Assembly: GCF_001632365.1 (NCBI RefSeq)
Contig: NW_024468537.1
Location: 378,078-442,077 of the forward strand
Source: Laetiporus sulphureus 93-53
Taxonomy: Eukaryota; Basidiomycota; Agaricomycetes; Polyporales; Laetiporaceae
Reading direction: 5' to 3'
Length of the DNA stretch: 64,000 bases
Made by a program: the position numbers and the translations under genes. Each line of letters starts with the position of its first letter. The stretch's first letter is position 1. This document shows positions 57,592 to 64,000 of the stretch, piece after piece. A model generated the notes under the pieces. That model had not been told where the DNA came from, did no database searches, and saw nothing but the letters and a program-made list of their open reading frames with translations.

Positions 57592-57938
57592 AACGCGCGA
57601 CGTCGAGGAAGTAGGGACAGCGAGCACAGCAGTCGACAAGTTCAAAAGCGATGTGGCGGCAGCGAGAAAGACAAGACGGCGCGATCTAAGCAGGCAAAGG
57701 TGGGTACATGCGCAGTTGGGACGTTGTGGCTGCGAACAGAGCGTCGGGCGTCGTGTTGAGTGATGCTGAGCAAGCTGAAGGCGTCGAGCAAGGAGGACCC
57801 TAACCCTCACTGCAGTCTCGGCGGTGCGTCGGCCGTGAGCCGGGCGCTTCCGGGCCCTCTGCCCGGTCATTCGCCCCTTCGCGTCCATCCACGCTCACCA
57901 GACGCTCCCATCCTCGCGTCTCTTCCTCCACAACCGCC
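57592..57938. promoter_or_regulatory. Bidirectional promoter region, SET3 / LPD1
   Basis: The 347 bp between the two divergent start codons should carry both promoters and 5' UTRs. It is GC-rich and contains an in-frame upstream ATG for SET3 (57888). No specific site is asserted. Confidence 0.6.
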
Positions 57939-59836
57939 ATGTTGCAGGTCCAGAGAGCCTCGTCGCGCGTGCGCACGCCGTCTTTCGCTGTCTCGCAGCC
58001 GTCCTAACCTCTCTCTCGACCGCAGCTTGTGTTCCGACGTGCACGTCATGCTATCGTAATCGGGCAATGGACGCCCTCGCGAGGGCTCGCAACACCAGCA
58101 GAGCCCTACGACGCGATCGTCATCGGTTCAGGTGCGTGTTCTCGACGCTATACAGTCGATCTTGCTTTCCAATTCATCGGACAGGTCCCGGTGGCTACGT
58201 CGCCGCCATCAAGGCCGCTCAACTCGGCCTCAAGGTGCGTCCGAATTTTCTTTAACTAACTTCTCCGTCATTGACCTTGTCCCTCAGACCGCTTGCATCG
58301 AGAAGCGGGCGACACTCGGCGGCACATGTCTCAACATCGGCTGCATCCCGTCAAAAGCCATGCTCAACAATTCCCACATCCTCCACCAAACACAACACGA
58401 CCTCAAGCGCCGCGGCATTGATGTCGACAGCGTCTCTCTCAACCTACCTCAAATGCTCAAGGCGAAGGATGACGCCGTCAACGGCCTCACCCGCGGTGTC
58501 GAGATTCTCTTCAAGCAGAACAAAGTCGACTGGATCAAGGGCACCGCATCCTTCATTACCCCGAGCAAGCTCAGCATAAAGCTTAACGAAGGCGGCGAGA
58601 CGGAACTCGAGGCAAAGAACATCATCATCGCTACTGGCTCCGATGTCGCGCCCTTTCCCGGTGGCAACATCCACATTGACGAGGAACAGATCGTCTCCTC
58701 GACTGGTGTCCTCTGTCTCCAAAAGGTCCCAGAGAAGATGGTCGTCATCGGCGGTGGTATCATTGGTCTTGAGATGGGCAGTGTGTGGAGCCGTCTCGGT
58801 GCGCAAGTTACTGTGGTCGAGTTCCTGGGTGCTATCGGCGGTGCAGGCATTGACGAGGAGATTGCGTGCGTATCGCTACGTTCTCCATGTAGTCATCTCA
58901 CTCACCTGTTCCTATCAGCAAGCTCACTCAGCGGATGCTGGCCAAGCAGGGCATGAAGTTCATGCTGAACACAAAGGTCATCTCCGCTGAGAAGAAGGAC
59001 GGCAAGGTCTACGTCAAGACCGAGGCAGCGAAGGGAGGTCAGGAGACTACGGTGCGTAAGCCTCTAGATCCCCGCGTTCGTGCATTTGCTGATAAACACT
59101 ACAGCTGGACGCCGATGTCGTCCTCGTCGCAGTCGGCCGCGTGCCTTACACCGAGGGCCTCGGGATTGACAAGATCGGCGTCGAGACCGACCCCAAAGGT
59201 CGCATAATCATTGACGACCAATATAACACATCCGTCGCAGGTGTAAAATGCATCGGTGACGTAACGTTCGGGCCTATGCTCGCACACAAGGCAGAAGATG
59301 AGGGCGTCGCTGCCGCCGAGTACATCAAGATCGGCCACGGCCACGTCAACTATAATGCCATACCCTCCGTGCTCTACACCTATCCCGAGGTCGCTTGGGT
59401 TGGCAAGACCGAGCAGGAGCTCAAGAAGGCCGGTGTCTCATACAAAATTGGCAGGTTCCCCTTCGCCGCCAATTCCCGTGCCAAGACCAACCTCGACACT
59501 GAGGGCCAGATTAAATTCATCGCTGAGAAGGAGACCGACCGCGTGCTTGGCGTGCACATCATCGGTAAGCGTCTGCATCAGCGCCTTTTCTGTCATGGTG
59601 TAGTGACTGTATATCCTCCGCAGGCCCCAACGCAGGCGAGATGATTGCTGAAGCTACGCTTGCTATCGAGTACGGCGCGAGCTCAGAGGATCTTGCCCGG
59701 ACATCACACGCTCACGTACGTGCCTGTCTGCGGTTTCGTCATCGGCTACTCATGTATTTGTCTCTCGCAGCCTACACTCAGCGAGGCATTCAAAGAAGCA
59801 GCACTGGCCGCGTACTTCAAATCGATCCAGTTTTAG
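57939..59836 (+). CDS. LPD1: Dihydrolipoamide dehydrogenase (E3), mitochondrial
   Basis: FAD- and NAD-dependent E3 subunit of pyruvate and 2-oxoglutarate dehydrogenases and the glycine cleavage system, in the mitochondrial matrix. The first coding exon is 9 bp (MLQ), joined over a 78-bp intron with a CTAAC branch site to [20 protein letters not shown], an Arg-rich presequence. The FAD-binding fold follows: [20 protein letters not shown]. The redox-active disulfide is in [16 protein letters not shown]. The NAD-binding fold is [23 protein letters not shown] contact [17 protein letters not shown] is followed by the dimerisation domain ([20 protein letters not shown]), the catalytic His-Glu dyad in [14 protein letters not shown], and the end KSIQF at 59836. 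All family motifs are intact. The gene is divergent from SET3. Confidence 0.93.
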
Positions 59837-60395
59837 GCCGTGGATGCCGCGTCGTGTCGAGCTCGGACAGGATTAGCATAGTTAGCCGTTATTGGCGATC
59901 TTGGCTTTCGAGCGATAGAATGAATGGATGTCTTGCGTGACGAATCTTGGCGCGCGCATACATTGGGCGCATTGCGAGACGCAACGGTACAAGACTAGAT
60001 CCGATACGGCCCAGTGGATTATATATCAGATATTAATTGGTAGGCAGAGTCCACGTCGCTCCGACAAGCACCCCGACAGATTTTTTTAGTTACTTCGCAT
60101 CCAAGACATGCACCTACACTGACTCCTCAAGGCGCCATGTTCCTTTCATGTACAGGCGCTCTTGAAAAATGGACGGACGAATGTAGATGGAATGAAATGA
60201 TCATATCTCTCTTTCTTGTACAGGACAATGTTCGGTAACTCGACTGTTGTATTTACAACTTCTCTTATTCATATTCTTGAGCATGCGTATACACACTGAA
60301 CTCTTCGTCTTCTAGGAATTCGTATCAGCTATCGCCATTCCCCTCAAGCAAGGTATCTGTCGACGTCCTCCGAAAATCTGGTGACTTATCCGGAA
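59837..60395. other. Convergent intergenic gap
   Basis: About 560 bp between the stop codons of LPD1 and the deaminase gene. No feature was recognised. Confidence 0.55.
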
Positions 60396-61440
60396 CTAAA
60401 CGCCTTGTGCGGGAGTAGCAGTGTCTGAGTGTCCTACATCATATTCAACGTAGCGTTCCGTCAACGCTTTCCAGTCGACCGGCTCTTCAGAATCAGGGCT
60501 GGATCCCGAACTACTCGCATGTTCATCTGAGGGACGTCTCTGCCATCCTTCCATCCATTTCAAAGTATCAAGGACCCTCATGCGCATAGCAGCGACAACC
60601 TTCAGATCAACCGGGATGTCATTCGATAGTGCCCAATTCATGTATGGTTTGCCGTGAGAACCACCCGTCATCCACGTGGTATGGTGTACGAGATTGTAAG
60701 AATTGATCCAATGCCAGCAACAGAGGCAGCTACGTTTGCTGCAGCCAATGGGCCGGACTTGCTCGGACGACTCCTCCTTGCTGGAATCCAGAGAGATTAT
60801 CAGACGCATCTCCGCGTGGAAAGCAGGTGTCACAGTCCTAATCCAGCGTTCGATGGAAACGGGATAATGCTGCCAGAAGACATTTTGGTTCTCTGGCTTC
60901 AGAGGGCCTAACTCCATCAAACGAGATGCGGCATCCACTGGAAATTCGGAGATCTCGACAGGCGGAGAGTCATCGAGCGGAAAATCTACCCATCGAAATG
61001 GGGGTATCTGTCCAGACAGGCGGCTGCGGTATCGAAAAAGGCGTTTGATGCCCCGGGAGTATTGCCCAAGCTTGGCAAGTCGTCGTTGAAACACCTCAAA
61101 TGAGGGATGACAAGTGGGCTTTTCGGCCTCGCTTCGGATGAAACGCGTCTTCGTCAGGGAATAGGCTGCTTCTGACGCAGCTTCAAACCTCTTGAGAGCG
61201 TTCATTCGATCACCGGAGTTGATGTCGAAGTCTGTGACTGTGTCGCTCAAGACGTTAATGACGCGCTCCAGCGATTCCCGCTATGATAGTAGTGGGTCTT
61301 GTCGATTTGAAGCTCACAAGGCTCTCCGCGAAAATTAGCGATCGGCGGCACACGTCTGCCCTGAAGTGATCGCTCCATTGCTCGTCATGTCTCGTGATCT
61401 CTTTCCCTGTGCGTCTGTATGTGGCACGATGAGGGATCAT
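60396..61440 (-). CDS. OTT_1508-like deaminase domain protein (C-terminal part)
   Basis: Predicted zinc-dependent deaminase of the cytidine-deaminase fold, OTT_1508-like group (Pfam PF14441), expanded in basidiomycetes; the substrate is unknown. A 37-bp intron (GTGAGC...TCATAG) joins RRSLIFAESL to RESLERVINVLSDTVTDFDI. The deaminase motifs are TPAFHAEMRLIISLD (zinc His and catalytic Glu) and IGCSKRSCLCCWHWIN (the two zinc cysteines). Between them is the usual spacer; behind lie NIVHH-type and RMRVLDTLKWMEGW helices. The C-terminus is acidic and Ser-rich and ends ATPAQGV. The ATG at 61440 is only the first in frame: conserved upstream sequence of the same family lies 330 bp further at 61771-62300, so this product is probably the C-terminal part of a longer protein whose gene may be damaged. 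A start at 61471, spliced over the intron at about 61420, is also possible. Confidence 0.7.
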
Positions 61441-61770
61441 GTAGTCAATTTATGTACCTCTGTTTCCACATCATATTCGAGCTCCTCTATTACTGAAAAG
61501 TGGACAAACTAGCTGCTCATTATGGAAATGGCGCGCACACAATTCGAATTCTAGGGTGATGACTGACAAACGAAATGATTTGAAAAAGTAACAAGCCTGT
61601 TCAAGCCACATCTCTCCAAAAGATAAACCACAGTAATGAAGAGCAGATTTTATTACACGACAGGCGGTGTTACTATTTCAGTGCTTTCAGTGCTTGAAAC
61701 GCATGAAGCGCCGGTTAGCAAAGTAACCGCGCTCATCGTAGCGGGCGCTGCCGGCACCGGCCCTACCACC

Positions 61771-62300
61771 TTATTGATGAACGTCGAGTTTCAAATATAG
61801 GATAGGGTCGCTTGAATGGAATTCACTTTCACGTGGTCCAGCGTTATATCCATCCATTAAAGCTTCAATGCGTGACCGCACATCGCCCAGACTCTCGGCC
61901 ACCTTCTTGACCCTCTTGTTCATGTTCATCCCGGCGTAAGTCGCTATAACCGCGAGGATGTCAATGGTGCGAGTGTTTTTGGAATCCGAAAGGGCACTCA
62001 AGAACAGGGATGCTTGCTCACAATCCCTCACGGAGGGCACGTGGTTCTTCAATAGAAGGATAGTGATGGTGTGGCGTTTGTCAAAGGTTGTGGCCACAAC
62101 ATCGTGACTCTATCCAGTGGCGAGATAGAGAGCAATACTATCCAGCAGCTTCAACTCTATATCGACGTTTCGATCCCGATCCCTCTTGTTCGACCTCGAC
62201 AGATCGGAATGCGGCATCCTTTCTTCATGATATCGATAGTGGTCGAGGATCTGCAAGTACTCGCTCAAGTGAACTTGAAGACCTTGAGAATCTGGACGGA
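61771..62300 (-). pseudogene. N-terminal part of the deaminase gene, broken by an in-frame stop
   Basis: On the minus strand, one reading frame runs from ILDHYRYHEERMPHSDLSR through RNVDIELKLLDSIALYLATG, is interrupted by TAG at about 62109-62111, and goes straight on as SHDVVATTFDKRHTITILLL, LFLSALSDSKNTRTIDILAV and NMNKRVKKVAESLGDVRSRI. The frame is unchanged over the stop. This LLDSIALYLATG..DVVATTFD sequence is the kind found at the N-terminus of fungal OTT_1508-like proteins (from memory), and it lies upstream of, and on the same strand as, the deaminase. The region between it and the deaminase (61441-61770) has stops in all frames. If the stop were a splicing artefact the gene could still work, but no fitting intron was found. 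Confidence 0.6.
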
Positions 62301-62386
62301 TGCATCAGCATTCGACACCATGATCTATCAGATAATAGCTGACCGGAATCCGTCATATTTCGGATAGGTTAAGAGACATAGAAGGT

Positions 62387-63081
62387 CACCGAGGGCATGA
62401 ACCCATGATTCCGCCGGGAACATTTTGGACACATCACAATAACAGTCACAATGTAACTCTAATGTTACTGATGTAAACATCACGGAATAATTTGAATTAT
62501 CTCGAGTGAGATCATTGTGGAATAATAGTGATATTATTCAGAAAGACACCAAGATGAGACAACAATTTTGCTCCGGCCAGCATTCATATAATATATTGGT
62601 ATCATTTTGAATGGATCTTAAGGGTACATTACAAATGTGATCAATGTGATGTTACCATGAGTACCAGATGCTTTCCATCATGTGCCGGCTGGAATCATCT
62701 TGAATGCATCGAGGATGTCTTAATATGGTTAGCACATTACTATATATAGTAATAACAATTATGTGATCACAATGAACCCATTGGGAACATCTTGAAGACA
62801 TCATGGCCACTCACAGGTATCATTTGAGATTTTCTCCCAAGAAACATTTAGGATGCTATCACAATAATGCTTGAATGCTGTCATCTGCAGCATTGGGGTC
62901 TCATTCTTCCATCTTTATGAATGCTATCCAAATTGTGCCACAATGTCAATGCTTAAAACATTTTTAAACATTCAAAATGATTTCAAAATGTATGCGCTAA
63001 AAACATTGCATAATTATTTGGACTGTTATCACAATGTGTCCAAAATGTTTCGGGCGGAATCATGGGCCCATGCCTCCGGTG
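62387..63081. mobile_element. Non-autonomous DNA transposon (MITE-like) with 61-bp terminal inverted repeats
   Basis: The 695-bp element has a left repeat at 62387-62447 and a right repeat at 63021-63081. Both read CACCG.., CCCATGATTCCGCC and AACATTTTGGACACAT in the same order; 51 of 61 positions match. The interior is AT-rich, has no ORF of use, and contains diverged copies of the repeat sequence (for example GAACCCATTGGGAACATCTTG near 62772). A 3-bp GGT flanks both ends and may be the target-site duplication, but such a short match can be chance. The parental family is not known. Confidence 0.82.
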
Positions 63082-63304
63082 GGTGGTGACAAACCAGTGT
63101 ATGGGAAGTGGGAAGAACGCGTCGGTGTAAGCGCGCTACTGTTCTGGAGAAAATTAGAGTTATTTAAATTATGTGTGCATCACGCTATCCCGGTCACGTG
63201 CGATGCAGACAAACATTCTGGCTACTTAGCACTTGGGTGAAGAGGCGCCGGGTGCCGGTTCCAAATAACACAGAGGCCCGTCGCAGGGCATGCGCAAATG
63301 CCAT
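63082..63304. other. Short gap between the MITE and the last gene
   Basis: About 220 bp with no recognised feature. Confidence 0.5.
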
Positions 63305-64000
63305 TCATATTACACCATCGAATGCTGCCATTATCTCGTCTACTGAACTGGCAAACACTATGGGTCCCTTTGCTCTGACCATACATGAATCACTGCACCA
63401 CGAATCGCTCATGCACCACAAGACCGACACCGGTTCAGGGGGTTGCATGCGAATGCTATCGAACGCAAGGTTCAAACAACCACTGTCGAAGAAGAGACGT
63501 TGCCAGTCGGGGCAGCCCCAGTGATGACAAGAGGATTGGCCCCCATCATCGAAGGTGAATTCTTGTCCCTGATATTTCCCCTTTGCAGCGACTCTGAGTT
63601 GGGTACCTTTGATGGTGGGAGAGCAAAAGGCAAGGTGTTGCTGAATGTGAGTCAGATATGCAGGGATGATGGTGTCAGCGGTGATCACGTTCATGATGAT
63701 TGTGGACGTCCACTCACCCCCAGGAGCAATTAGTCCATGTGCAGTTGCAACCGAAACAAGCGATGCAAAATTGAGCCTGCACACCAGATCTTTCAATGGC
63801 ATGTCTATAACAATGCATTCCAATCCACTGCGCAGAGCAGATAAGTCACAATGATGAACACTGGTGAATAAGTACCTAGTTCTTTCTGTGCGTCGAAGCT
63901 GTCCACTTACAACTGAAAATTGATCCAACAGATGCCAGTGCATCGTACAAATCCTTTCTGAACTCACTTCGTGCAAACCATCATGTACAAAATCGAACAC
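63305..64000 (-). CDS. Unknown partial gene at the right edge
   Basis: The frame runs off the right edge of the window and ends at a TGA at 63305. Visible segments include MFDFVHDGLHEVSSERICTM, ECIVIDMPLKDLVCRLNFAS, LVSVATAHGLIAPGG and KGPIVFASSVDEIMAAFDGV. Several GT..AG pairs inside (for example GTAAGTGG near 63910 and GTGAGTGG near 63722) suggest that parts of this frame are introns, so the true protein will differ from a straight translation. I do not recognise a family. Proximity to the MITE and the broken deaminase suggests an accessory gene, possibly itself a transposon relic; this is inference. Confidence 0.4.
   Translation of the reverse strand: MFDFVHDGLHEVSSERICTMHWHLLDQFSVVSGQLRRTERTRYLFTSVHHCDLSALRSGLECIVIDMPLKDLVCRLNFASLVSVATAHGLIAPGGEWTSTIIMNVITADTIIPAYLTHIQQHLAFCSPTIKGTQLRVAAKGKYQGQEFTFDDGGQSSCHHWGCPDWQRLFFDSGCLNLAFDSIRMQPPEPVSVLWCMSDSWCSDSCMVRAKGPIVFASSVDEIMAAFDGVI

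Noticed and set aside
57592..57888. N-terminal extension of SET3 from an in-frame ATG at 57888
   Set aside because: The 99 extra residues are Arg/Leu-rich without conserved features, while MGSDATEAALGLLGLNHAFD at 57591 looks like a natural start.
61741..61760. GCGGGCGCTGCCGGCACCGG, which resembles the hairpin repeat at 24.2 kb in inverse orientation
   Set aside because: Only about 11 contiguous bases agree; this is likely a chance match in GC-rich sequence.

Overview
The window is nuclear DNA of a filamentous basidiomycete, most likely an agaricomycete. Genes are dense and cut by many small introns (mostly about 45-65 bp, GT..AG). The recognisable proteins are typical fungal ones: a secreted GH13 amylase, AMS1-type mannosidase, SET3, IML2, MIC26/27, bL31m, an isoprenylcysteine methyltransferase and an OTT_1508-like deaminase. 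There are no rRNA genes, no CRISPR array and no bacterial operons. Coordinates of spliced genes are spans from start to stop codon; exon boundaries were worked out by hand from splice signals, phase and reading-frame continuity.

Layout. 1-531: 5' part of an alpha-amylase (minus). 1732-4535: RNF216-like RBR ubiquitin ligase. 5243-8081: serine-rich disordered protein with a coiled coil. 9643-12292: IML2/TTC39 protein. 12639-14253: JmjC/cupin-8 protein (minus), divergent from an alpha-mannosidase (14483-19814). 20875-23847: REX1-like RNA exonuclease. 23.9-31.4 kb: an accessory block with a tRNA-like 3' half, a near-perfect palindrome, an array of short hairpin repeats, and three same-strand genes, the last encoding a large tyrosine-recombinase-like protein with C-terminal zinc-finger-like cysteine/histidine clusters. 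I read this as a mobile element. 31.5-33.1 kb: broken pieces of other genes (a Rab GTPase and the C-terminus of an ABC transporter) and a diverged direct repeat. 33265-34615: unknown gene (minus). 35459-36244: ICMT-like methyltransferase. 36748-38685: C2H2 zinc-finger protein (minus). 39213-40022: glutathione S-transferase. 40336-41390: MIC26/27. 41451-41900: mitoribosomal bL31m (minus). 42274-42992: single-pass membrane protein (minus). 43770-50571: ABCC-type transporter (minus). 51742-52200: small conserved-looking protein (minus). 53563-57591: SET3 (minus), divergent from dihydrolipoamide dehydrogenase (57939-59836). 60396-62360: an OTT_1508-like deaminase gene whose N-terminal part looks broken. 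62387-63081: a 695-bp non-autonomous DNA transposon with 61-bp terminal inverted repeats. 63305-64000: unknown partial gene (minus).

Most genes are unlinked housekeeping functions and form no pathway, though three nuclear genes for mitochondrial proteins (MIC26/27, bL31m, LPD1) lie here. The accessory parts (23.9-33.1 kb and 60.4-64 kb) hold the most unusual content: the recombinase element with its upstream repeat array, the pseudogene fragments next to it, the small inverted-repeat element, and a deaminase with a decayed N-terminus.
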